A stretch of DNA of 64,000 nucleotides from Selaginella moellendorffii (taxonomy: Eukaryota; Streptophyta; Lycopodiopsida; Selaginellales; Selaginellaceae), in the NCBI RefSeq assembly GCF_000143415.4, contig NW_003314420.1, positions 128,123 through 192,122 of the forward strand, read 5' to 3'. Position 1 is the stretch's first letter. The number at the start of each line of letters is the position of its first letter. The position numbers and the translations under genes are program-made. The notes beneath the pieces are model-generated. The model ran no database searches. It had not been told where the DNA came from and saw only the letters and a program-made list of their open reading frames with translations. Below are positions 11,065-21,459 of the stretch, in pieces.

Positions 11065-12164
11065 TGTAAGCCACAAATTTTTCTTTTTTAATTTGCTAGC
11101 TCACCTCGTCTATCCGACCGACACTTCCTTCGACTTAGCTAAGTTCCCTCACCAAGATTCCCATCTATGGTACCAGCTCTTACTTGGTTTCATCTACTCA
11201 TTACATGAGCAACAGAGCGTTAGTTATCCATCCACAAATTCCCAAATCTCTCCCAATACCCCTCCCCAGTTAAATTGGACTTAAGGTTTGGCTACACTCC
11301 CAAGAGGCACAAGCAGCCAAGCACACTAAGCCTCTAAATTCTTAACGTCCCTTGGTACCACAAGATTTAATCATGGGACCCTTTAAATCCCAAGCCTTGG
11401 GTGCCACACTTGCTCTGGGATATAGGGGGAAACACCATGGCCTAACGGCCCAGTATGGGTACTCATACTCCCCCACTTCCATCTTGAAAGGAAGGCCCAA
11501 GCCCCTAGCCAGAGCGAGGACCAATGAGCCACATGGTACTCAAGTGGGGTACCACTCCACATGAGCCGGGAGCATCATAGTCGATTTCCCTTTCGGGAGT
11601 GGGAGTTGCTCTTGAGCACTTTCTGGGGTGGCCCCTCTGGCACCACCCAAGTCCATGCTCACTCCCAGCCAAGGCCCCTCGGCCCCAGTCTCAACCTCAA
11701 GTTAGTTTGGAAGCACCATTAGAGAGTTCCTTCAAGACTAGTTCCTAGACCTCACTATCCTTACTATACTTTTGGAACCACATGCAGCCCCCCCCCCCCC
11801 GGGACACACACGCTTTGGGCTTTCACCCCTCGACCTGTATTAATACTTGGACTCAGTCTTGGACTTGATCTCGGACCCGATCTCGGACCCAACCTCGGAC
11901 TTGGTCTTGGACTCGATCACAGACTCGACCTCGGACTCAACCTCGGACTCACTCTCGGACCAGATCTCGGATCTTGGATTTTGTCTCGAACTCGATCTTA
12001 GAGTCGGCCTTGGACTCGATTCTGGACTCTATTTCGAACTCAGTCTCAAAGTCAATCTTGGACTCGATCTCAGACTCGATCCCATTTGATGAACTCTTTA
12101 TTATTTCGATCGTGCTTTTGGGGATCCTTTAGCCTACAACACCTTGGGGAGTTGGTTTCTTACA
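11065..12164 (-). mobile_element. Family-B solo LTR (1,100 bp), TSD AATAA
   Basis: In reverse orientation: TGTAAGCCACAAATTTTTC at 11065 to GGTTTCTTACA ending at 12164. AATAA flanks it on both sides (11060-11064 and 12165-12169). Removing it and one duplication restores a gag reading path (AKYW...KANEG), so it is a solo LTR inside an older family-B gag. It holds a C-run (11788-11800) and a GGACTCGATCTC-type tandem stretch (about 11846-12090). Confidence 0.85.
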
Positions 12165-12254
12165 AATAATAAAGGCCAACGAAGGATTGGTATATACCCT
12201 CATTTGACCAACAAAGGACTGGCATACACCCTCATTTGTTTATAATAGATGAGT
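12165..12254 (+). pseudogene. Continuation of family-B gag remnant
   Basis: aataataaaggccaacgaag continues the gag interrupted at 11064 (compare 36920). It soon degenerates into a short near-duplication (accctcatttg occurs twice) and then meets the minus-strand pol copy. Confidence 0.5.
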
Positions 12255-13502
12255 CCAATTCTTTCTGCATAACCTATTTTCTCTTCTGTTGGCAGCTCAC
12301 TTCTCTAGTGAGCTTCTCGCGCCTCTTGGTTCCTTAGCAACACTTCTTGTGCTAGACCATCATTCTCATATGTTGTTCGCACATCATCCCAAAATGTTGT
12401 TGTTGTGCTAGAGATCGTCAACTTCAAGCTTGCCTTTTGACTTAGAGCATTTGCCACAATGTTGTTCTTCCTAGGTTTATACAGAATCTTGAAATCAAAC
12501 TCAGCCAAAGCATTGGCCCATCAACCTTGTTTCCCTTTTAGGTCAGGCTGCGACAAAAAGTGTTTTGTTGCCACATTATCCATGTAAATTTTTAAGTGCC
12601 TCCCAAGGTAGTGTTGCCACTCCTTGAGCGCCTTGACCACTGCAAATAATTCCCTCCAGTGGGCAGGCCACTTTTGCTGAGGCTTGTTCAACTTCTTCGA
12701 GAAGAACACCACTGGATAGTTATCTTTCTTCAAAACTATGCCCAACACAAAGTTAGAAGCATCTGTTTTTACCTCAAAGTCCTTACCAAAGTCTGGTAAT
12801 GCCAACACGGGAGTCTTCCTCAACTTCCCTTTGAGGTGGACAAATGCCGCTTCACATTCCACTGTCCATACCATTTTCCCTCACCCGTTTGGTCCGTTAA
12901 GGGTAGGGCTACTCTTGAATAGTGTTTGATAAACTTTCGGTAATAGTTGCACAGCCCTAACAATGCCCTCAACTCATATACATTCAATGGTCGCTCCCAT
13001 CCTTGGATTGGTTGGACCTTCTTAGGGTCCACCTTAAGCCCGTCCTTGCCCACCACATGCCTGAAAAACTTTACCTCTTGTTGAGCAAATTCATATTTGC
13101 TCTCTTAACATACAGCTTGTGTTCCCTTAGTTTCTCAAATACGTCAAATGTTCGGCATAGTCCTCTAGCATTTCACTATAGATCAAGATGTCGTCAATAT
13201 AGACGACCAGAAAGTGATCCAAATAAGGTACAAAGATGTGGTTCATCAATGCCGAAAATATTGCCAGCTCATTGCATAGCCCAGAGGGCATCACTAGAAA
13301 CTCAAAGCTCCCATACCTTATCCTATAGGTTGTCTTCTCAACATCTTCCTTTGCTACCCTGATCTAGTAGTATCTTGACTTTAGGTCAATCCTTGAGAAG
13401 TATTTTGCCTTTAGTACTTATCAAACAGGTCCTTAATCCTTGACTTGTTCTTCTTTGTATACTTGTTGAGCAACTGGTAGTCTATACACATATACATAGA
13501 TC
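12255..13502 (-). pseudogene. Ty3/Gypsy pol: RT 3' part, RNase H and integrase start
   Basis: Reading right to left: RT segment [14 protein letters not shown] at about 13480-13440, the YIDDILIYS active-site region (about 13200, complement visible as atatagacgac), the thumb (LRALLGLCNYYRKFIKHYSR), then RNase H (KTDASNFVLGIVL, a WRELFAVVKAL stretch and YMDN), then NIVANALSQKASL. It ends at the first residues of integrase. Frameshifts interrupt it. It is the 3' continuation of the pol at 20383-21375; the DNA transposon at 13503-20382 separates the two parts. Confidence 0.85.
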
Positions 13503-13526
13503 AAGCTCTATTTCGTTAAAGTGGGA
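13503..13526 (+). repeat. Left terminal inverted repeat of the DNA transposon
   Basis: AAGCTCTATTTCGTTAAAG followed by TGGGA; pairs with 20359-20382 with one G/A difference. Confidence 0.9.
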
Positions 13527-13724
13527 TTTATTCAGTAAAATGGGACTAGGTACAAATTTTTAAGTATTTGAAAATGACGTGAAATTATAAGTTTTTTGTC
13601 CAGGGGCTAGACATATCTGGGGTATGGTGACTAGCATGGTGACTTTGTGTCCAGATTGAGTCCATCTGGTTGTATAATAAATCTCATTGTCAAGGTGAAC
13701 AAGCCGAATCTGAAGCTAAATAAG

Positions 13725-15063
13725 AGCGATGGCATGCGCGCACACACTATTTGTTTGTTCATTGAGCGTGTGGTGAGCTTTCCAAGATGAACGTCATTCC
13801 TATTAGCCAGACATATAACTTAATGGTGAGAACATTTAGATATTATTCAATGTTATCTTTTTCTAACGAATCTAATTGTGAAGGTGTAGCAAGAGGCATT
13901 GCTAGTCTGGAGAAGTCATTTAACTCATTTGACCCTTAGTGTATTTTCATGAAACTAAATAACATTCACATTATTAAGGAATTTCTCTAGTACCTTTTTT
14001 TTATGACATAGAGGCTTGCATTTCTTTCAAAGGTGATTTAGTAAAAGGCCTGAGGGCACATGCCATTCTATTTCTCAGACCGGTATTAAGATATACTAGT
14101 GCAAAGGGAAAAAGGTATTTGGTGATCAAGTAAATGGCATGAGGGCACACGCCATTATAAGCCTAAGCGCTAGTGGACACCTCCTTTTTGGTACTCTCAG
14201 CGGTACTATCATCCTTCTCCGGGTCAGTTGTTTTGCTTTGGATTGTTGTCTCTAATGTTACTGGGGCGTTCTCAATAGTTGTTAATGTTGCCGTTTGTTC
14301 AGAAAAATGATCACCTGGAGTATAGTACAAGGAGTTTGGAAGACTTATATATTCTACATCTTCACCTATCTCCTTCTCCATCTCCTTTTCTGCCTCACTT
14401 ACAAATTTTGTGCTTGCCATGAGAACGCTCTTCACCCTAAAATATGGAGTTCGTTGTGTTATAAAAGGAAACCAACACCCACGCTGCAAGGGAATGATGG
14501 TACATAAAGCACGTAAGCCCACAATATGGGTTTATGTGCCATTAATATGGGCCACACGCCATATTATTAGATTTATGCATGTGTGATTGGTAAATGCATA
14601 TGTCACATCATCTTTGTTTTACCTCACACACTATATCAGGCCTAATGAACCATATCACATGTGCGCACATGCTATATATATGGAGAAGTGTTATGCAAGG
14701 ATAGAAAAATTCAATGCATGATTGTGGAGAGCAATGGCATGAAGCCACATGCTAAATAACATTTTAGAGAAAGAATTAAAATAGAAACATGCAAACAGTA
14801 CTGAGTGGACCAAGACTTAGAAGTGCACAATTGAATGAGGTATTTCTAATAAATATTTCACTCACCTCATATAGGAATGGCTACCACTCTCAAATGGCGT
14901 ATCGCCTCATGCCATCACCTCGCAATTTGTTATAACAATCCGATGAATTCATATTCAGCTTGTTCACCTTGAACTTTAAGTAAGATTTGCTAGAACAACT
15001 AAGAATTTATACATGTTATTTGTATCATCTCACCTAGGAATGGCGTAAGGCCACATGCCATCA
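13725..15063. repeat. Dispersed palindromic motifs, left subterminal cluster
   Basis: Variants of GGCATGAGG(C)ACATGCC at about 13729, 14050, 14133, 14530-14565, 14733, 14892 and 15039, typically ATGGC..GCCAT palindromes. Spacing is irregular, so this is not a tandem array. They sit between the left terminal repeat and the transposase 3' end. Confidence 0.75.
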
Positions 15064-15133
15064 CGCCTCCTTTGATTCAGATTCGGATTGTTCACCTTGA
15101 AATAAAATACATTAGAAACTTAGTAAAGGAATA

Positions 15134-18100
15134 TTAATGAATCTCACCTTGAACCCGGGTTATGAATGCTCTTGCTGCATCTCTTGCATGGTCTGGCAAG
15201 GTGATGGTGGCACTCTGCTTCCGCATCCAACCATGCACAAGATTATCCACTGATATGCTCATACTAGGATCCCTTGGATTCAGCACCCATCTCTTTTCTA
15301 GGCAATCCTTCGTATATCCGAAACTTGGCTTGAACCACTCCACAGTTACATTGAAGGAGTTAGTTTCCACGTCCTCCTCTGCATCAGTGATGCAGCACCC
15401 CACCCATATCATTTGTTTTTTATTACTGGGTCTGACAAGCACGACCATTCCTTTGCAGACCTGTACTGGATTGAATGTTGAATCCAGCTTCTTGTTCCTC
15501 GGCCCACAATAGTGATCCTCAACATCGTTATTTGTCACTACATTTCCAGAGGACATTGTTCCGCTACTATCTGGTGCTCTAGGTTCTGGCCAAAAGGACT
15601 CTTCCAATTCTTCATATACAACCGGCCCATTTTGGATAGCAGATATAATCTTCTCCTAGTATTCGAGCAAAGGCTTGCACCTCTTAAAATAGGATTCTCC
15701 ACCAAACACCAACCCCCTCTTCCAGAAGGCAATATGCTGTCTAATCCCGGCCACTATACTTTCCTGGTCTTTGAGTCCATCCGGGTGCATCGGCCGTGGG
15801 GAACCCTGAGGAATCATAGGTTCCCCAGTTATGGGATCTCTCTTGAAGAGTTCAATGCCGTCCACTGGCAGCCACACTGTGTCCCATTCTCTCATCTTGT
15901 ACCTCATCACTGGAGCACCGTCATGCATGCTGAAATGAAACTGAAGAGGCTTGGAGTGGCCAATCAGCGTTTCGGATTCGTCCCTGATGTAGCCTCTTAC
16001 AAACCCCTTAAAGTCTGGAACCTCTGTCACAAGTGCAGCTTCAATAGTGCCTTTGATGCAATTTTGGAATTCATCGTAGAGTTGTGGGAGGGTGAGGACA
16101 TTGGATTGCCGGAGGGACTTTGCCAGGTGACTGAACATGGCATCAACGTCTTCATGAGTGTGCCCAACCATGAGAAAGCCAAGTGTAACCATTTCAAATA
16201 TGCCTTTGGCAACAAGCATCGCCAAGTACGCGAAGACGTATATGTTTTTGTTCTCACTGCCAGCATTGTTTGTTTGGAGCAGAAGATGGGGTGGAAGGCC
16301 ATATCGGCCGCAAGAACTTCCTTGAGATTCTGCTTCATTTGGATGAAGCTGTGCATTCACCGGGCGACCAGCCTCATCGAAATGGCATGAGGCCTCACGT
16401 GATAACCCTACAATCTGACGGCCAACATATTCACTAGGATGGCATGGGGCCCCACGCGATACTGCAAGCCTTTGCTCCTCCTCCAGCTGAACCCTGTATG
16501 GGGTTCGATCGACAAGGGCCTTATCCAAGGGTTGGCCGTTCAGCTCAGTCTACGCACTTTGCAGAGACCTTAAGTGTTTTGCTAGGGACTCAATCATCAT
16601 GTTTGCACCCCCGCCACCCCATAGAGGTACAAAGAAGTTCCCATAGTTCTGGGCACCATGCCCATGAGCGATTATGCCAAACAGAGACACAGGCAGCTGC
16701 ATGGATGAAGAGATTGCCTTGGGGGCAGGATTGAGTCGAGGTAAGCACGTCTTTTTCTGGTCCATTTTGTCGTGGATGATGCAGAGGTAAGAGTCAGGTC
16801 TCTCCATGGAGAGAATCCTGTTATGATAATATGCAGTCCTGCAGCTTCTCTACTCGATGTTGTGGTCGAGCCGCCTTCTAACCAACGTCTCTCGCTCTTG
16901 AGCGCTGTAAGAATTCTTCGACAAAGCCATTTTGATAGCAGTGCACTCGTCACACTTTGAAAAGCTGGAGTACTTTCCTATACTCACATCCCTAAACCTG
17001 TTGCTCCACAATCTACTAAATCTAGATTGGCTCAGCTTCCTATAGCCATTACTCTAGAGTTCCCGATTCACATCTTCCAATATGGCCCCCTTGGTATACA
17101 TGGAAGGGAGAACTCGTTGGGTGTCTCGTGTTCCATCTTCCAAGAGGCGGGTTTTATGTGGTTGCTGCTCGCTACATGTCGCGACAAACCTCTTGAAGAT
17201 TGCCTCTCCATATACAACATGACCCCTGGTTTTGTGTGTACCGTCGTTCCCATGGACTGCCTGTTGAACCCTTTGTTCCTTGAACTCAGTTTTGATTCTG
17301 TAAAATGTGCTTCGAGGGACTCCATAAATGATTCTCCATGCCTTCATGCAGACCAAACCCCTCTGGAAGACCATGCCCCCCGCCTGATGTTCTGAAGCAT
17401 CAACAGATGACCTTAATGCCTCATACACAAAATTGCGAGCTACCTTCCAGGACAATATCTTGTATCTTGCTCTCTCCTCTTCAATAGCATCCCAATCAGC
17501 ATGTTGACAGCACCTCCTCTTGCAACAAGCAACTGTCGAGACCATTCGAACCTCCATCGCCATTTTCTGCCTTTTCGGTTCGTTGCTCAAATCCCTTTGG
17601 CTGCGCTTTAGGAAGGTGTACTTTCTTTTCCCATGAAGAGATGTTCTGTCATCAGTTGTAGTGGTGTTTGATTGTGAATCTTTCACATTCTCAAACACTA
17701 AGTGCCTCAATTTCCTCCGCACAATGCTTCCAATAGTCAGACTGTTTTCTTCTGTGTCAACAACCTCTAAAATCGCAAGTCCAATATCATCCCAGCCCAA
17801 TTCTTGATTAGCAACCGCATCTCTTGGATCGACAACTGTGGCTAAGCCCTCAGCTACCACCTCCCCCTCGGGGTTGTTTAGAAACACCTTTGCTTGAATC
17901 CATGTAGCACGGTTCTTAAGATCCATGGAGGGAACATGCGTCTCACTTGCGCTATCCCCAACATCTGCTTTCTTCTGAAGATTTTTCAAGGCAACAACAA
18001 CATTTACCCCGACGACCATCTCTCCTCGTTCAATAGCGACCACATTCCCATCGAAGACAGTCTCTTCTGATACAGCAGCATTGCCTTCCCCAAGCCTTTG

Positions 18101-18202
18101 ACAGTGTATAACAAAGTTCTGATCCATAGACACAAGGGTCCCTTTTGCAACTTTCTTCCCACCATTCAAAATGTAAACCTTTTTCCCAACCTTGAAGGCC
18201 AT
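15134..18202 (-). pseudogene. DUF7869-like transposase, 1,022 codons, four in-frame TAG stops
   Basis: One frame runs from ATG at 18202 to TAA at 15134 with no frameshift, only TAG at 17054-17056, 16850-16852, 16550-16552 and 15656-15658. N-terminus: GKKVYILNGGKKVAKGTLV, resembling the Tnp1/En-Spm-like beta domain, with a second weaker copy (EVVAEGLATVVDP). A Cys-rich CCKRRCCQHADW motif, then FSKCDECTAIK, then the core: LCIIHDKMDQKKT, LFGIIAHGHG, QTNNAGSENKN, FLMVGHTHEDVDAMFS. The C-terminus (15134-15600) has the WVG...VEWFKP...RWVLNP pattern of a small BAH/chromo-like beta fold. In related proteins I recall DNAG where this copy has NNAG, so a putative acidic catalytic residue is lost. The fold is presumably DDE-type; function is inferred from family motifs. 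Confidence 0.85.
16378..16465. repeat. Two palindromic motifs inside the transposase frame
   Basis: ATGGCATGAGGCCTCACG (16380) and ATGGCATGGGGCCCCACG (16439) lie in phase with the transposase frame (SREASCHFDE and SRGAPCHPSE), within a segment that looks inserted between the HGHG and NNAG blocks. Confidence 0.6.
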
Positions 18203-19330
18203 TCTGAAAGTGCAGAAAAGAAGTTAAGACCATACAAAAAATGATTGGAGAATGGCCTAAATCATAACATACCAAACAACCTCAATAGCATGAGGCCACA
18301 TGCCATTATTCAAACATGCTATTGACACCTACGTGAAATTTCGCATTCACAAAATTGGCATGAGGCCTCATGCCATTAGTGGTACCACTAATGGCATGAG
18401 GCCTCACGCTATCTTTGGCCCCTGCTAGCCTGTTGCTATATTCCTTTTGCCTTGCTGCAACTGTATATATGGGGCCAGGCTAGCAGGGGCCAAAGATGGC
18501 ATGAGGCCTCATGCCATCTTGATATACACACAGCTGCAGGCAAGTAAAAACATACATGACAATACGCTAGCCATGAAATTGCAAGGGCCCAAGATGGCAT
18601 GTGGCCTCATGCCATTTCTAAATGTGGTCCTAAGCCATTCCATGGTGAACATACCAGGAAGCACAAGTGCCGAATATCAAGAGGAAGCGGTAGCCACACC
18701 AAAGACAGTGCCGCTCGCAACACTGCAACTACTCGTAGTGCCGCTCGCAACACCGCAACTGCTCATAGCGTTGCTCGCACAAACTACCACTAGCATAAAC
18801 TGCCGCTTTCAATGGCACTCGCAATGCCGCAACCGCTTGTAGACGCATAAACCACAGCTCACAACGCCGCTTACACAAGCAGCGCTCACTACGCTCAGCG
18901 AAACCAAGAATACGGCGCACAAAAATGATAGACCTAGGAATGAGTTCGAGAATTCAAAAATAACACACGCTTGAACCTCACATCAAATCCTCTGACAAAC
19001 CAGATCTTATGATTCCTCTAACAAATTTCAAACTGAGTAGCTTCTAGACTTTGCTGTCGGAGGTTGAACTTTGTCACATCATGTCCTTGCCTCAATCCAG
19101 CTGTGCCATGTCAGTGATTCGAAGTTTGCCATGCCGTGTCAGCGATCCCCACCAAGATTATTTGCCGTGTAAAGGAATAATTATGCTGTGTGTGTATGTC
19201 CATTTATGGCAATATAAGGCCACACGCCATTCAAAGAATAATGCTAGTCGAGCATTTTTTGGTGCATTTTTGGGTTCAAAATTGCATGAGCCCACACACT
19301 ATAAAGTTTACCTGTACCAAAAATAGAAAT
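18203..19330. repeat. Right subterminal palindromic cluster
   Basis: The best copies of the motif: 18288, 18355 (GGCATGAGGCCTCATGCC), 18388, 18494 and 18592, with weaker ones at 19206 and 19280. The 18355 and 18388 copies face each other across AGTGGTACCACT, forming a larger palindrome of about 60 bp. This region is upstream of the transposase start and may also be its promoter (inference). Confidence 0.75.
18700..18862 (+). repeat. Short minisatellite in the DNA transposon
   Basis: About four diverging copies of a roughly 30-bp unit containing GCCGCTCGCAACACTGCAAC, in the transposon's 5' flank. No coding reading is convincing. Confidence 0.6.
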
Positions 19331-19638
19331 AGCTTTATTTACTTGGGAATTTAAGTGGTTGAAGCATTTTTAAACTTACAAACACATGCCCTACTTACAT
19401 TCCTTTGGTTGCTTAAAATTTAAAAATATTATAAACCTTTCTTTTTGCATTTTCAATGTTTTCAATTATGGTTTTTGATTTTCGCAGGACCAGCCTAGTA
19501 ATCTATTTGCATCCCGTCATGTTTATAGCTAGCTTTCGTTTGTCCCCTTCGCTAGCCTGAGATACATCTGCTTGGCATCTACCTCTTACAGCATTTGCCC
19601 AGAAAGGGCATCTTTCTTCATGCAGCATTTGCCACATG

Positions 19639-19657
19639 TTTAGGGTTTAGGGTTTAG
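19639..19657 (+). repeat. Short interstitial telomere-like repeat
   Basis: TTTAGGGTTTAGGGTTTAG, 2.7 copies of the plant telomere unit, inside the DNA transposon. Confidence 0.7.
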
Positions 19658-20358
19658 CAATTCAGTAGCTTTATAAACATGCAAATACAGAACTTGATGC
19701 AAAATCCTTTGATATGTCACAATGCCCTTAGGACCATAAACACATTTCAATAGAGAGGGTCCTTTCATTTCATAACTCCTTACATAGATCTTGGTAAAAC
19801 TAGAGTTAGTGAAGTTGGTTTCTTGTGATCCCGCATCTGATTGTGATGTCCCTTTGCAGTGTCGATGGAAAGGTCAGTGCACACCAAACTGTAGAATCTT
19901 GGAGCAAAATAACGGTCGGATCTATGGCAAATGCCCCTGAAACACTGTAAGGCTCGTGTGGTCTCATGTGGTGTTTGATCGAGATGCTTCTTTGCAGGGT
20001 CATCAAGAAGGACATTGCATACCATTCTTTATTTAGCTAAACATCTGGCATTTTTGGAAATACAAGATGCTTTGGAATATCCAATCATGCATGGTATAAA
20101 AGTAAAGATTGAATGGGGACTTGGGCTCCACCTAGACTCGGAGCAACTGAGCCAATATTAAAAGGATGGAAAGAAATTGGACGATGATGACAAAGAGAAG
20201 AGAGAGGTGAAGCAGTGGCAGGGGGAGGAGAAGTGATTGAGTAGACATTTCCTTGTTTAAAATAAAATGGCATGTGCCTCAATGCAGTTGAATTTTGTTA
20301 TATTTATATACTATATAAAGGTTTGGAAACCTTATTTTACAAGTGGGATAATGACAAT

Positions 20359-20382
20359 TCCCACTTTAATGAAATAGAGCTT
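20359..20382 (+). repeat. Right terminal inverted repeat of the DNA transposon
   Basis: TCCCACTTTAATGAAATAG followed by AGCTT; reverse complement of 13503-13526 apart from one base. Followed by GATC. Confidence 0.9.
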
Positions 20383-21375
20383 GATCCATCTTTCTTTTTC
20401 ACAAATAACACTGGTGCCCCATATAGTGACTTGCTCAACCTAACATACCCTTTTTCCACCAACTCTTTTAGTTGGCGCTTGAGCTCCTCGAGTTCTCTTT
20501 CATTCAAACAATAGGGTGGACAAACCACTGCTTTAGCACCATCGACTAGCTCAATCTTATCTTCTATCGGTCGTGCGAGGGGCAACCCCACCAGTAGCTC
20601 CTCGGGCATGGTATCTTTGAATTGGTCTAGCACTCGTTAAATCACTAAAGGTACTTATTCCATTCCCGTCTTTTTGTCACTCTTCGCCGAGGGTAAGCAT
20701 AAAAATGTTGCCTTGGTTCCTTTAGTGAGTTGTCCTCTTGTGGACACTAGGTTTAAGTAGGAGTCTTTGGCTTTACATTGCCCTACCTTCAGATTTTGGG
20801 CCTCCCCCCTAGATCATTTTCCCTGAGCATTCGCTAGTACCACAAGGTTCCTACCTTGTCCATGTAGGGCTATTATGAACCAATTGAACCAATCCATCCT
20901 GAAGATTACATCAAACCCCACGATGTCCAAAATGGTGAAATCCATGTCTACTTTCCATGTCCCTACTTCAACTCTCGCTCGTCAAAGTACCTCATCAGTG
21001 CTTTGGCTACTTTGAACAAATTTTATAGTCCTTGGTTCACCTAGTCGCTACATCGTTAGTTTGGTTTGCCGAACTATGTCTACAGCCACAAAATTATTCA
21101 AAGCACCCGTATCAATAAGGATCTTAACAAAGCTACCTCCGAGCTTCCCTTAGAGGGTTAGTAGATGTCATGAATGACTCTCTACCAAAGTTGCTTCTGT
21201 AATGAGTAACTTTGAGCTAGGGACTAGATTACGTACCTCAGTTTAGATTTCACCCGACTTAATGGCCATATTGGCTCTAGCCTTTTTTGGGTAGGGACAT
21301 TCTCTCGAAAAGTGTCCCGCTTCACCGCAATTGAAGCATATGTTGTTTCCCACACTACTATCTGACTTGACTACT
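20383..21375 (-). pseudogene. Ty3/Gypsy pol: zinc knuckle, protease and RT 5' part
   Basis: Reading right to left: zinc-knuckle end (reverse of 21300-21345), a degraded protease with the ILIDTGA core (about 21110), then the pre-RT linker and RT start ([29 protein letters not shown]) ending at the transposon boundary. It contains stops. It is the 5' continuation of 12255-13502 and the left arm of an inverted repeat whose right arm begins at 21460. Confidence 0.8.
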
Positions 21376-21459
21376 AGCTACGGAAAGGCAAATCCGGTGG
21401 CCAGCGAGCGAGTACGTGGGGGAGTCAAGCGAAAAGAGACAAACCCACGGATAAGAAGG
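21376..21459. other. Spacer between head-to-head pol copies
   Basis: About 85 bp of gag-like basic sequence (SERVRGGVKRKETNP reading on plus) separates the two divergent Gypsy copies. Confidence 0.6.

Larger units (their letters stand above)
13503..20382 (-). mobile_element. 6.9-kb DNA transposon with DUF7869-like transposase, TSD GATC
   Basis: The ends are 24-bp inverted repeats beginning AAGCTCTATTTC (13503-13526 and 20359-20382) with one mismatch. GATC is present on both outer sides (13499-13502 and 20383-20386). Removing the element and one GATC rejoins the disrupted Gypsy RT in frame (KKDGS|MYMCIDY). Inside lies a single minus-strand transposase frame (15134-18202) and at least 14 dispersed palindromic motifs of the type GGCATGAGGCCTCATGCC. 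Because GATC is itself a palindrome, the inverted repeat could instead be read as starting GATCAAGC with no duplication. I do not recognise the superfamily from its termini. Confidence 0.85.

Noticed and set aside
13499-13526. Reading GATC as part of the terminal inverted repeat
   Set aside because: Not excludable because GATC is self-complementary, but the restored Gypsy frame requires one GATC in the target, which fits a duplication better.
15512-16390. A 292-codon plus-strand frame
   Set aside because: Antisense shadow of the transposase frame, which carries the recognisable motifs.
17027-17395. A 122-codon plus-strand frame
   Set aside because: Antisense to the transposase N-terminal half; no domain.
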